Counted from the first letter of the stretch, positions 1 through 12,559 are shown. The stretch: DNA of 43,790 nucleotides from Atkinsonella hypoxylon (GCA_000729835.1 JFHB01000238.1:1-43790), one strand, 5' to 3'. A program made the numbers and translations. Notes: a model not told the origin generated them from the sequence alone.

Positions 1-290
1 AGGTAAAGGTAGAGGCATTAATAGAATATATTAAAATATTAATACTATAAAAGATATTAATATAATTTATATAATAATTTAATATATATAATATAATAAT
101 AGCTAAATCCTTTTTATTAAGCGTAATAATAATATAGAAAAAAGGAAAAAAAGAAAGAAAGAGAGGTAGAAGAAAGTAAGCTTATAGTTAAAGGCTAATA
201 TAATCCCTACTAATATTAGATAAAATTAACACTATATTGTCTATATATACTAGGTATATACTAAGTATATACTATTCTGCCTAAATCTAC
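1..290. repeat. AT-rich edge, possible decayed repeat
   Basis: Almost entirely A and T, with many TAATA and ATATA runs and no coding frame. Composition changes abruptly to ordinary mixed sequence near 285-300. In filamentous ascomycetes such blocks are usually old transposons mutated by repeat-induced point mutation (C to T changes that enrich TA dinucleotides). The decayed-repeat reading is an inference from composition alone; no terminal repeats or coding remnants are visible. Confidence 0.45.
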
Positions 291-2150
291 ACCCGCTCTG
301 GCTCTACCCTGGACCAATGCATATATAGTCTAGACCTAAGATTTACTGTACACCCTATGTGCAGCACAATTAATTAATTTCCTACCTATCCATCGACCAC
401 TAATTAATCAATCACCGACACCAATCTCACACTCGCTTTTGTCTCCTTCCGTCGGCTCCATCGTCGGCTTCACGCCAGGCCATCCCCTTTTTTCGAAAAG
501 TCAGCTCACCGCCAATCACCACTCGCGCTAAAGCGACGGCCCGGCTCCTAACCGAGAAAAAAAACTACAATAAGCTATTTTTCTGGTCCTGACCAACCAA
601 AGAGTCGTGGAAAATATTCGTCTCCAGATCCGTGCGCGCCAAAAAAAAAAAAAAAAAAAAAAAAAACTACAAGAGGCGTTCATAGCCAACCAAAAGTCTG
701 CGCGCCAGCTCATCTTGCCCCAATTGGTCACATCGAGGTTCTTGTCCAGGTCCACAGCGGCGCTAGTTGCTTGAGTAATAATAAATTATACTCCGTACTT
801 GTCATTCTATTGGGAGCACAGTATGACACAGTGTCCCCGTCGCGTTGTGCCGCTGATTGAAACGTTCCATCCAAACTATGGTGCATCCACGCTTTTCTGA
901 ATAAGGAAGGGGACAAACAAGTTGGAAAACAATTAATAATAGTAATCGTAATAATAAAAAGTAAAATCCCACCGGCAGTTTAGAGTTCACTTCTTTTTTT
1001 TTACTTTTTTTTTTACGGCAGCATCATCTTGCTGGGGACCTACAAGTGAAGGAAAGTCCATGTTTGAGGTGATGCGTGACTTTTGAAGGCGCGACCCTCA
1101 TGAGACGCTTGCTGTGAGAGACCAGCTTCGATGTTTCATGTGCTCCTTCCAAACGTGCGACCATGCGCGCAACAAAGGAAAAGTGTACCAGCTGACATCA
1201 TTTGTCTGGTATTTTGTTTCCCTACTTGTGCAGGATGCGATGCATTTGCAGCGGTAGGTCCGTCGTGATAGCCTCATTGGCGGAATACTCTTGCTCCCTT
1301 CGAAAGGGATGCAGACTTGCCCCCTCGTTGTCCCCGCGGAAAGGGCGATTGCCAGGGAACAAAGCCAATCCAGGAACGGCCGGTTCAGGAACTGTTTCTC
1401 AGCCCCGAAATGGGGCTAAGAGTTCTCACTAATGCGACCGGCTACCTGCCGCGATACGAAATCGTCTCGCATAATAACTATGCATGTCATTTTTTAATGC
1501 AGGTACCTAATGTATGCACGCCAGGTGCCGTGCATGGATTGTGGCTTTTTTGTCCTTCAAGGTATGAGGACATTGGATTTTTTTTTTTTTGTCCAGGGGC
1601 CAGAGTCATGTGAACAAGTGAGTCGTCGCACGGTAACAGTGCCTCCTTATTCCCGTATACAGGAACTCACTGCTGAAAACACCGTCTCATCAGTTTGCTC
1701 CACCAATTTTCTTTCACCTTTGGTGCTCGTCCCAGCGCCATCTCCTGCCTCGAATTCTTGACGTAAAACATCCCTCTTCAGAATTCACAATGTGAAGGGT
1801 CAATACGTAGTTCAGCAGATTGCTCAGCTGCTTTAAGCAAGGGCTAACGTAATGCCGTTCGAATATCAACAACTAGCAAGTTTCTCTTCCCCTGGATGAA
1901 AAACGTACTTCACCACCATCAGCCGCCGGCAGCAAACTTGAAACTCATTGAAGCTTCTGCAGCACTTGATGCCGCGACCACAGCACCAGCTTCCTTCAAT
2001 GACCGCACACAAAGTACTTGTACAATCTCGCCTTTGCACCGTAGTCCAACTTCAACATGAACACGAGAGGGCAAACTTCCGGGGTAGTATAGACCGCACA
2101 GATCCAGTTACCTCGCTAAACCATATTCGCCACCCAAGAGGTGTAGGCGC
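291..2150. other. Gene-free stretch left of the BTB-bromodomain gene
   Basis: No frame here looks like a protein; the open frames are short and low in complexity. It holds an uninterrupted run of 26 A at 641-666, one exact copy of the 9-mer TACTCCGTA at 789-797, T-rich runs near 990-1015 and 1579-1590, and AATTAATTAATT-type repeats at 368-410. The last few hundred bases are probably the 3' UTR and downstream region of the minus-strand gene ending at 2151. Confidence 0.5.
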
Positions 2151-3576
2151 CTACTCGGCCTCATCGCCGCCCATCTTGGCAATCCACTTGTTCATATGGG
2201 AATACTTGTCCTCGAACGTCTTCTGCAATTTTTCGCCCGCCACGTACATCGGATCCCCTTTCGTCCAGTACGTGAAGCAGTTGTTGAATATCTGACGCAT
2301 GTCCGCCAGGAACTCTTCATCGCTGGCGTACTCGCGTCTGTCCATTTTGCTCTTCATGGTGGTGAGGTCCATTGGGTTCTTGACTTTGTCGAGATAGTCG
2401 GGGACGCCGTCTTCCGACGGCTCAACTGGATCTCTGAATGGTCCGACTAGCCTGGTCCAGAAGCCTGGTGATGAAAACCTCGACGGTTAGTGTGAACGTC
2501 ATCTCATGATATGAACTTTTTTTCCCGCTCGCATTGGGTGGGTAGACTGACCTGGCCCCGAGAGCATCCTCGTGAGCAAATCGGCACAGAATTCGAGCTT
2601 TTGAGTTGTGGTGAAGTTGCGACTACCAACCCAGGCGGCGCTGGATCTTCGTTTCTGCGGCTTGGGAAGAGGCGTTCGATGAGGTGTCTTACGACCTGAC
2701 GCCTGATCCTGGGTCCGAGCCACGACAGTAGATTGGCCACTGAGCCGGCGGTTCTTCTTGATATTGTTCAATGTATCCTCGTCGCTGTGGTCCTCTAGAT
2801 AGTGCACGTTCTTCCTCGGTGCTTCGGCCGCCATGTTGGCAGACGGTGACTCTGATCCGTTCCGAGTCCGTTGCGCTGTTTCAAATGAGCTCATCGTGAC
2901 AACAAGTTCGCTCAGGACTTCTTGCGGCAACGACTTGGCGAACTCTGCCCGAGCGTCCGACGACCTCATGTATTCAGCTGCCCATGACAAGAGAAGCATC
3001 CGAATGGACGATCCCTCGGGCGTGTCTCTCCACACTTGAACCAGCAAGGGTGTCGAGGGAATGCTCTCTGTGAGCCGCCGACACTCCATCATGGCCTCGA
3101 GAGTCTTGTCGCAGAGGCCATCGATGCCAAGTCGATGCCCGAGGTTCCAGAGTCCAACCAGGGACTCGTACGACGGTACACCCTCGTCATCGGAAATGAT
3201 TTTCCCCGTAAACAAGAAGCTTTGTGCAAGCCCAAACGTCTCTGGTGTGATGTCTGGGAGCTTGACCATGTGCTCCACGGCCTGGTCTGTCTGCCTCTCC
3301 CGGAAATACCTGCTGTAGAATTCTGAGCGGTGACATAAGAAGTCCTTTTGGATGCCAAACGGGTGCTCTTCTGGCCCGACGAAGATGATGACGAAGGTGG
3401 GGTGCGGTTGTCTTCTCAGATGTCATTCACTTTCGTCAGTTTGTCATGATCATAGGATGGTCTGGTATCTTTTTCGGTAGCGGGCGATGTTGGGATGCTT
3501 ACAGCCAAGAGAACTTTGGCTTCTCAGCTTTGTCTGCCGCGGTGGCGATGCTGCCTGACCCAATCTCCAAGGACAT
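2151..3576 (-). CDS. BTB/POZ-bromodomain protein, probable nuclear regulator
   Basis: Three-exon model: 3576-3503, 3414-2552 and 2464-2151, 416 aa. Introns of 88 and 87 nt have donors GTAAGC and GTCAGT and acceptors ending GAG and CAG; the joins keep the frame. ATG at 3576 gives MSLEIGSGS. Residues about 28-190 form a BTB/POZ domain (TFVIIFVGPEEHPFGIQKDF, then HRSEFYSRYF and LPDITPETF). A basic, Ser-rich linker follows (about 205-290). Residues about 296-410 form one bromodomain with the ZA-loop PF pair, NPMDLTTMKSK and a helix B ending NNCFTYW. In BET-type bromodomains the residue after that Tyr is the Asn that anchors acetyl-lysine; here it is Trp379, codon 2267-2265. BTB domains usually dimerise or recruit cullin-3 or corepressors, so a chromatin-linked adaptor is a reasonable inference. 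Whether it binds acetyl-lysine is doubtful. No informative neighbours. Confidence 0.82.
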
Positions 3577-6500
3577 TCTCTGATTCTTGGAGATGTCAGT
3601 ACCTTTTTTTTTTTTCTATATATATCTTGGATGGAAAAAATAAATGAAAAATGAAAAAATGATCTCAGGGTCTTAGGGTAGTGGTGGCGGCGGCGACGGC
3701 GACGGTGAAAATCTCATCAAAAAGGGTGAGCGGGACACAGCATTTTGTGGTCATAAAGCGATTGAATGCACAACAGCTGTGAATCTGTGCAGCTTCATCA
3801 TGGTCATCGATGGGGAGCTCCTGCGTCTTTTCCACCAGATTTGGACTTGATATTCGACGATGCGAAGGCTCATGACCAGCGAAAGGGCAATCACTTACTG
3901 GGCCTGACACTTTCATCGACGATGCCGTGTTGAACTGTGTGTGGCACGAAAGAATCACCGCCTGGTGAGGGCGAGTCGTTCGCCTTTCACTCCTCGAGCC
4001 ACCCAGTGCTGGCCGAGTAAAGATAATGAGATGAATGGCTCACTTCTTCTGATGCCCAACAGCCATCCACATCCGTTTCACGATGATCAATAGGATGATT
4101 TTCTGGCGCTTAGTTCGTGAAGGGGGTTGCCGGATGTGATTGGCCAATTGTTGATTACGTGATGGAACTGACGGCGTGCGGGTAGTGTGCAACATGTGCA
4201 TCTGCAGTCGCTTTTTTTCAGCAACGCATTTATAGGGAAAGTCCGTGAAAGCTTGTTTCTATGCTCTATTATACTCATATTGGAGAAATTATGGACGGTT
4301 GTCTATGCTTATGAGATGACGACTTGCGCGAGATTCAACTTTCAACATACACGGACGCTAGGGGGCTGACGAAAGCAGACAGGGTTGGACGAGTGATTTA
4401 TCGAGGGACGTTGAGCAATACCGGAGGTAAAGTCGTATCCTTAACATCAAAAATGAAGGACCAGCTAAAAAAATCATGAACATGAGCTGGTGTATCCTTG
4501 CCGGAGTGGCTAAAATCTGGGTTCCTAGCTCGATACGTGGCTACCCTATAGCGTTTCTTCTATGTCGCTGTTGACAAACCTCGTTGCTTCTATGGCAACA
4601 AAACTATGTCACAATCAGACTTTGTAATTTCCAAGCACAAGACCTCGAGATTGTCGACAACATCAACGTACATATATAATCTAGTATATGAGTTCCTTAT
4701 CCTATACTGTAATCCCCACTATTTCTACGGATAAAATCGCGGACCTGAACTTCAAGCTATGAGGTAGATAGGAAAATGTGAAACCTATCGTCAGGACGGG
4801 TGAAACGACATCGTTACACCTCATCGCGCCCTCTAGTTCTCCACATGATGAAGTACATGAAAAGAACAGTCACTAGCATAAACGTCCACAACAAAACAAT
4901 ACACGGAAATAGTCTAAGCCATGGACAGTCTAACACAGCGTCAGCAGTCACATGCAACATCAGATCACATCGACATCGCACGAGCCACGGCCTCGCATTC
5001 CCTCGGAATTCCGGATTACAGCAACTACCTCCGAACAGGAGCTACAAGTCCCCTAAAAGCCACATCTCACGCAAGAATATATAAAGGCGCATTCACATGT
5101 GAAAAACTCGAGCACCAGCGAAAAAAAGAAAAAGCTACCTTGTCGTCAACGCACACGCCTCAGTCACACACCACTTAACCCATCCGTCAAAAAAAAAAAT
5201 TTCGATTTTGGCTCGCTCCGAGAAACTTTATCAGCCCTGCGCCACCCCCACGGGGGAAAAAAAAGCTAAGCAAACATTCCATCCAGCAAGACCAACAAAT
5301 ACACCCCCAAACAGTAGGCCCAGCTATTGCATGCGGAGCAAAAAAAAAAAAAAAAAAAAAAGCCCCAAAAAAAAGGCCAAATTAAACCTAGCTATTTATA
5401 GCAAGTCACGTGGAAAGCGGGAAACCCTTTTCGGCTTCCCGGCAAGGTGTGCTCGTGAAGTGAAGATTTGGCATGTGATTGACAATGACATGGGGCCCTG
5501 TGATGACGGCACTCCCGCGATCAGGGGTTTTCTTTCTTTTCTTTCTTTTTTTTGTGTAGGGGGAGAAGGGGAGAGGGGGGGGGGGGGATCGTATTACTGA
5601 TGACGTGATACTTTTGTTGCTTTTCATGAGCGATATCACGATTGAGCACACATGGGGTTCGTAGAGATCCAATCATGACGATTATCTCGATGTTTCAGGA
5701 CTTGATGCGAATCTAGCAGATAGAGCGTCCTAGTGGTCTATCATGAAAGTGATAGGAAGAGACGGCACGGAACGACACCTCTGTGCGATTGGCTATTGCG
5801 AAAGGGGGTGGCACGATCTCGACAAGGGCAAGGGTTCGGACCGGTGACAAGCAGAAGCAAAATGGAATGGTAAAGGCAAAGGCACCATGGTCTCGCTAAA
5901 CCTTTGGTCACAAGTTAACTAACTATACATAAGCCTGCTGTGCTTGGGGATCACGAGATGAGTAAATGGAATTATGGAATACTATACTTCGATAACCGAG
6001 GAATCGAAGCGGCAACGACGTCGGCATGCGCATGCCGTCGGAAAGGGGGTGTAAAACCGTGCGCCTCCCTCAAAACAGATCGGCGATAAGCAAGAGAGCA
6101 AGATCCGGGATAGATTGCACTGCTCCTTCACGCAGCGGGCTGTGATGCCATCCACACGGCTTTTTCTTCTGGGTGTCCTGTCAACAGTCTCCTTCCCCAA
6201 CTAGCGGCGGCAACGCGGTGCAACTTCCACTTGCCGGGCGTTGTGCAAGGGCGGAAAGGCGACCTTTGTGCTCCCTCGTTCCTGGATTTAACGACCTAAT
6301 CATGGTGCGAAGCTAGAGCAAATTCTACGAACCAGCCATTTCACAAGATCGAGATAAACTTCCAAAATACTCAAACTGTTCCTCTCCCCTCCCTCTCTCC
6401 CACGTACTTTGAGCTACAACCCGGATGGCAGCACTGCATGGTACGATTTTATCGTTTTGTACTCCGAATGGGGTACAGTCTGACGCGCATCGACTGATCT

Positions 6501-8537
6501 GGGCTCAAGGACATTGAGATATCGCTGGGTGTTTGCATAGCAATTGATCGACTGAATTCATTGCTCAGAGTGTAACAATTCTTGGAGGTGCGATACGCGA
6601 AGCCAATCTATATGCGGTACTGTATTTTATGTTTTAGTCCCACCATTTCGGAAGCACGAGACGCATGGCCCGCTGCAAGGCAGCATCGAGCCGTTGTGAT
6701 AACCCTGCTAGATTTGCGTCCTGCATAGTTACACCATATATTGTACGGTGTTGCTAGAACGTTTGCATACGGAGTACATGCTGTTGAGAGGCGAGTCCTC
6801 AGTTTCGTGGTAAAAAAAGTGCAGCCACCATGATGCGATATGGAGCACACAATGGGGCCATTTTATGCCTCAGATCAGACTGATGGCTTACCGCGCAATT
6901 TCAATGGCTGAACCCCAGGATTTGGAAGCGGGCCGTCTCAAGAGTCGGGGACGCTTCAACCGTTTGGAGTGAATCCACGGATTGAAAGCCGATGAAGCCC
7001 AAGTCCAACCATCAGTGGTTGCACTCTTGCTCGGCTCGATCGATCTAGATCTGTCAGAAATCACAACACGCCTAATGCTTAAAAAAGCACACAAAACACA
7101 AAACAGAGCAAAGAGAAGAAAGGAAGAAGGAACAAAGGGGCGGGATACCAGATACCAGGTAAGATTATGGTCAACCTCCCCTTCCCGTACTGTATGTATA
7201 TATATGTATGCACTTTATGGCGGAGTTGTCATAGTTGCTTGCCATTGGCGGCGGCAGATCTACGATCATTATATCGATTCTCCTGAAGACATCTCTGCCC
7301 CACTCCCGGCGAGACGCGTGTCGAGCCCTACATCGTCCAAACAAGTAACCAGACGGACAATGGCGACGCAACTGTGAAAAGGACAGTACGCATTTGCACG
7401 ATCATGAGAAAGTATGTTTCCACCGGTCGAGGGCCTGCGGACAGTGACTCATCGACCAACTTGCTTTGTTATGACGCTGTACAAACACCAAACCCATATC
7501 CATCTGAGCTATATGTATTCCGTACGGAGTATAGACCCCATACCCCAGCAGGAGCTTCTGTCCTGAATGGTTGGTGTCGGCAGTCATCAGCTGAAGCCTA
7601 TGGAGTAAATTTATTAGCAGCTAAAGGCCAGCTTCCCTGCCATGATTAGTAGAGGGTCCACAGGCGCTGCTTGAAGTGAAAAGAAGAAGCCGTACAGGGA
7701 TGGTCTTACAGCTTGTGTCAACAAAAACAGAGTGTATGATGAACGAACAACCAATGCTTTCGCCAAGCATTATTGGCCGGCCAGAGGCTATCCATCGATT
7801 GAGTGACCGAGACTGAGCATTCAGTTGGTTCTGCGGAGTAGTCAATAGCCAAGCCAAACCTTCACCATCAAGGACGCCGGTTTTGTCTTGGGGTCTGAAA
7901 TTTTCTGGCTTTCTCTAGTTCACATGTCAGCTCGACGGATATGAAGGATATGAAGGAGGTGTGTCGATAAGAAAACGTGGAGCAGCAGCTTAAGCACCCG
8001 GAGGGCAAGGAAAGGATTTGAAAAAAAAAAAAAAAAAAAGCCCAGACCAATGTACCTCCTCTCCACAGGTACAAGCGTTGATGTGGGCTGCTTTAGCTAA
8101 GTGTCCCCAACCGTAATTGTATTCACCTTGCTGGTGGAGCCCCCCCAGCAGTTGCCTTGTGGGGCAACGCTATTCCGTATACTAAACTGTTCAATGATGC
8201 CATGAAAAAGAGAATTTTTGAGGTCTTCCAGAAAATGACCCTGCCGATGAATCGCCGATGGTTTCGTTGCCATCACGACCCCTTTTGGAGATTCCCGCCC
8301 CCGCCCCTGCCCCTGGTCCTGTGCGTTGTTGCCGGCGGTAGTTAGTTGCATTTGCTAAGGACCCGTACCGACGACGACGAACAAGGTTTGAATTTTCATC
8401 TCCATCTTCTTTGCCTTGGTGCTGTGCGATGAAGACTCCACGGAATGGTCCCGATTAATGTTATTTTGGCTCCAGTTTTTCTTCGGTGCTTCACCGGTTT
8501 TTAATCAGTGGGTTCTGACAAGATTGAACGCACGCTT
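3577..8537. other. Gene-poor interval of about 5 kb
   Basis: No frame gives a recognisable protein. Contents: T-rich tract at 3604-3616; 22 A in a row at 5340-5361; purine-rich and G-rich runs near 5555-5588; exact 9-mer palindrome halves at 6768-6776 and 7523-7531; an A-run near 8021-8039. A 48-codon minus-strand frame at 4960-4814 encodes one hydrophobic helix but has no other support. The left few hundred bases must hold the promoter of the gene starting at 3576, and the right end the 3' UTR of the gene ending at 8538. Unrecognised small or intron-rich genes cannot be excluded. Confidence 0.45.
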
Positions 8538-10070
8538 TCACCATCTTCCTCCCCTCTCCTCGTCGCTCTGGCCGACCTCCTGTCCCAGCAGCAGGTCTTC
8601 GCTGCCCTGCCATTGTGGCGGCCGTGGAAGTATGCCCTCATCCTCTTCGGCCCAGCCATAGTCTTCATCATCCTCGCTGTCCGGGACTTCGAGATCGGTT
8701 TGGTCTAGTGTTCGTTTCCGTGGAAATGTGAGAGCCGCTTCTGCAGGGATGCTTGTAGTATCGCAGTCCACGCCTGCGACACCAGTCTAGTTTTGGTCCA
8801 TTGTCAGCCAAATAGCCATATAGCTTTAGCTTATAGCTCGTGCGTCTCTGGCATCACTGGTCTTGAGCGTAGATCACAAGGCCGACATACCGTGTCAACG
8901 CGGAATGCCGCAACGTGTTCGAGAGCATCATGACTTGATTTCCCGTCTACCTTTTGTAGACCAGCCAGGAAGACGCTCTTGAGCTGGCCGTCCTGCCATA
9001 CCCAGTCCCTGAACATGACTAGACGAGTCGATATGCCTTGATCCCAGGCTGATGCATTGACTGCTGGAACCAGGGTTGCTCCGTGCTCCGATTGCATTTT
9101 GGTAGCACATTGCGATAACACAACAACGGCACAATTTTTAGTTGCTGCCAATTTTTGCAATGCATTGATGATGAACTGAAGGCCCTGACGTCGTTTGATT
9201 GACGATGTTTGTCCTAGGGATGTCATGTCAACAGAGTGCAGAGTTCGTGAACAAGGTGTCATGCACTCTATACCTTTCTTCATGTTCGTGTTAGGTGTTT
9301 CCTCTACGGCTTTAGGAAGCGCCGAGTTTATCAGCGCCGAGAGACTGCTTATGACAATGAGAGAAATCTCATTTGGGATAGCTTTGGTGTTTGGCCGCGA
9401 TATTAGCGCCATAAGGTGCGGAAGCGTCAGGCAGGAGAAATGAATGAACTCGCCCAAGGGATCGATTCCTTGTTCATTCTGGTCCGCACCAGTCACAGCT
9501 GAAGGATTAGACCCGGAAAGAACCTTTTCCAGGCGGGAGAATTCAAGTTGCTGAAAACAATCTGGAGCATAATGAGCGGTCAGCGTTGATAGCTCTGGGC
9601 ATCGTTCACGGGCGCGAAACTCACCGATCCAGACGACATTGTCTGCGTTGCGAACGGCATTGGTGGCCAATTGAACGCTGAAACAAACTAAAATTTAGTA
9701 TCTCATTTCGTGAGAGGGCAAAGAAATAGAGATCGGTTCCTACGCAATAGCCGTCCTCCCTGTGCCTGGCGCTCCCCAGAGCTCAGTTACCTGGCCCCTC
9801 TTTATGCCTCCATGAAGCAAAGCACTCTGTGCGTCTGTGGAACGGGACGAGAGCAGAGCCTTGTCTAACTCTTCCAAGCCAGTCGATATAAAGATGCTTT
9901 TATTATCTTGAAGATTGTTTAAAGCCTGTGACGCTGGCACAGTTGGCAGTCGATCTGCCCAATCAATTCAGCACAAAGTACGTGAGCCCGAGGGTCTGTG
10001 GAACAGACTTACGAGTATCTGGCACGTCGAAACTGGATAAATCATGTCCATGGATGGAGTGGTAGTCCAT
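8538..10070 (-). CDS. Rad51/RecA-family recombination paralog, degenerate ATPase
   Basis: Five-exon model: 10070-10013, 9954-9744, 9677-9625, 9561-8891 and 8786-8538, 413 aa. All introns are GT-AG, 58-104 nt, and preserve frame. The frame-consistent ATG is at 10070 (MDYHSIHGHD). Seen: ISTGLEELDKALL, then GGIKRGQVTELWGAPGTGRT, VQLATNAV, VVWIDCFQQLEFSRLEKVL, LIVISSLSALI, and an AVVVLSQCATKM segment like the L2-adjacent strand of RecA-fold recombinases. The C-terminal tail is acidic (DSEDDEDYGWAEEDE). This layout fits fungal Rad51 paralogs of the Rad55/Rad51D kind, which help Rad51 load onto single-stranded DNA during homologous repair. Oddities: the Walker A Lys is Arg86 (codon 9757-9755), and the position of the Walker B Asp is Ser179 (codon 9349-9347). 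ATP binding and hydrolysis may be weak or absent. The exact paralog group is not settled. Confidence 0.82.
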
Positions 10071-10800
10071 TTCCCAGATCCATGGGTCATCAGCGGTGTT
10101 TTATGTTTTACCTATTGACTTTGTCATTGTCCCCCATTCACTGTACGTTCACCGGTCGCGGCAACGCGATCATGGCACACGATTGCCAGCACGTAGTCAC
10201 GTGAGACAGTTGGGAAAAACCGGTCCAACTGGCAAAGCCCAATGCGGCTTAGCTCTACGGAGTAGTTAAACTACTGACGCACAAAAATGCGAGCAAGTTG
10301 ACAGCTCTTACCATCCCTGCACTCCAAGGGACGTCCCCAGACAGTCCTCCTCCGCCAGTGATGCCAGTGATGCCAGCGACGCCAGTAATTACCATACCAC
10401 TGCATCCACAGCCAGTCGAGATGACATCCCGCAACAGTGAATAAGCCAAAAACTCATTTACCGGGCAAACTTACGAGTTAAGACTCCATTCTTCCCCACA
10501 CCATACGGCAAAGTTTAAACAGTCGGTACTATTAAGCTTCACAGTCGGCCCGGCCATATCCATATCAATATCTTCGTGCAGTTGCTTCGGCCACCCTTGG
10601 CAAGGCCACAGCGGCATCGCCAGCCTCGCCCAGCTCATGCGTGGCCGGTTTCTCCACAAAGTCAAAAACCCAGCTCGATCATTTGGCTTTCGCCATGAGC
10701 CCTTGGCGAGAGACTATTTGCGAGCTTGGCCCGTCTCAATTGAACCAGAAATATCGTCAAAAATCCCACGGGTGCAAGGAACAGTAAGCCCAGCGCTCCC

Positions 10801-10979
10801 CAGCGCCCCCCAGTACCCCCCAGTACCCCCCAGTACCCCCCAGTACCCCCGGAACACAGCCCACAACCCACAGCCCACAGCGCCCCCAAACCGCCCACGA
10901 CGCGCCACCTCCACATCCACATCCACATCCACATACTCACACTCGCCCGCGTGTGCACACACACACACACACACACACA
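10801..10979. repeat. Cluster of three microsatellites
   Basis: Three different tandem repeats lie within 180 bases: a decamer CAGTACCCCC repeated perfectly four times (10811-10850) after one variant copy (10801-10810); hexamer CCACAT repeated four times (10911-10934); and (CA)12 at 10956-10979. The cluster lies 730-910 bases upstream of the recombination-paralog ATG at 10070, beyond its likely core promoter. Confidence 0.9.
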
Positions 10980-12257
10980 TAGCGCAACAACTAACTATAC
11001 AACGCATGAACGAGATTTGCCCGGGACTGCTAGGGTCTCGGACAGGCCGCCAACGAGGGCAGCACATGGGTTTTTGCTCCCTGCTATAAGGTTTTTTTCC
11101 CCCGTGTGTATTAGTAGTAGAGGTACGAGCTATTGACCGTAATCTTAATAATAATAACAATATTGCTAAGAAGCATCGAAGCTACGCACCCATTTACATG
11201 CGCAAAACTGCTCAAAGTTGTCCCGGTCTTCCGCATGACTTGTCATGTATTATGCGTCAGCCAGGCGAAACCCACAGCGCCCATACTGGATTTGGCCTAC
11301 GGAATATGCCTGGCATCACAATATTCTTGAGCGTCAAGATGACCGCCATGCCCGAGCAAGCCGTCCTAGAAGCAATGTCTCGGAATGTATGCAACATCAG
11401 AATCCAGACCAGGGCGAGAGGGCACGGGCACGGAACAAAAGTTTGTGGCTATTCCCCCACGATTCTCAAACTACAGGACCTTTGGACCTTAGTCCTCAAC
11501 TGCACCCGAGGTGTTCGTCTTGTCCGATCTGGCTATCACCAGGCACGAAGAAGGAGGCAGGTATGAAAGCGAATCTGGTGAGATCACTTGAAAATGCCGA
11601 GAGGTCCACAGCCCCCCAGCAGTCTATGCAGTTGAAGACAATTATGTCATTCATTTCAATCGGTGGAGAAGCCCATACGATTGGACAGAAATCGCGAAAA
11701 CGTCGATGCTGAACCCATGAGTTGTTGCTATACACCCGGACTGCGACGCGGCTGAGCAGGACAGGATCTGCCGTCTTCCCCGCATATTTTCCCGCCGGCA
11801 CGCAACAGGAAAGGGGAGAGCGATCAGCTGTGAAAATTTACGGAAGAACAAAAAGGCTGTATATGCGCATCTCAATTTCGTCTGGGGAAGCCCGAAGGGA
11901 TCCCCCGAAAGGGGAACCGAAAGGGAAGGGGGTGTTTGCTATGTTACAGTACCTGCGGCACAGCCTGCCATTTCTGCGATCCAAGGGCGTGTATTCGAGA
12001 GCAGCAAAGAAAAGGATGTTTCCAAACATGTCACGGCTGGTATTAATGGCTGGCGAGTGTATCCCTTTGGCCATTGGTTGATCTGCATGCAGTTCCTCGA
12101 GCTTGCTGTCGTTGACCAATGAGCTGTGTAAACTCGTCCGCTATCAATCGAGAGCGGATAAGGGCGGATAAGATTGCTCGTTGTGGTCATCATCCTCCGG
12201 GCTTCTTATTGGAGCGATAGGGGCAGGATGATGGTATGGTGAAGACTGCGTAATCGG

Positions 12258-12299
12258 GTTGAAAGTTGAAAGTTGAAAGTTGATAGTTGATAGTTGATA
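12258..12299. repeat. Heptamer tandem array with a unit switch
   Basis: Three copies of GTTGAAA are followed directly by three copies of GTTGATA, then a fragment GTTTGATAG. The single-base switch between the two blocks shows that each variant expanded separately. No coding context. Confidence 0.92.
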
Positions 12300-12559
12300 G
12301 TTTGATAGGCGGCTGCCTGGCGCTCTGAAAGCCGAAGAATGGAGACTTCTGATGCATCCCCGATTTTTCGCTACGGGCCTAGCACGGAGCAGGAGGACGA
12401 TCAGTCCGCCGGGGTTTGGTGAACGAACGTGGCATCAAGTTGAGCGATCAAGGTGCTCGAAGGGCGGAGACGGCGAAGCCGAGGCCTGAATCTCGGCTAT
12501 TAAAAAGAGGGTATCGCAAGGCCATCTGGAGCCTTGTCATGGAGATCCCTTGGCCGGGG

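Noticed and set aside
641..666. Poly(A) run as the tail of a retroposon
   Set aside because: No target-site duplication or coding remnant is seen upstream, and similar A/T runs occur throughout the non-coding DNA.
10801..10979. CRISPR-like direct repeats
   Set aside because: Units are contiguous and 2-10 bases long without spacers, so they are microsatellites; a eukaryotic context also makes CRISPR implausible.
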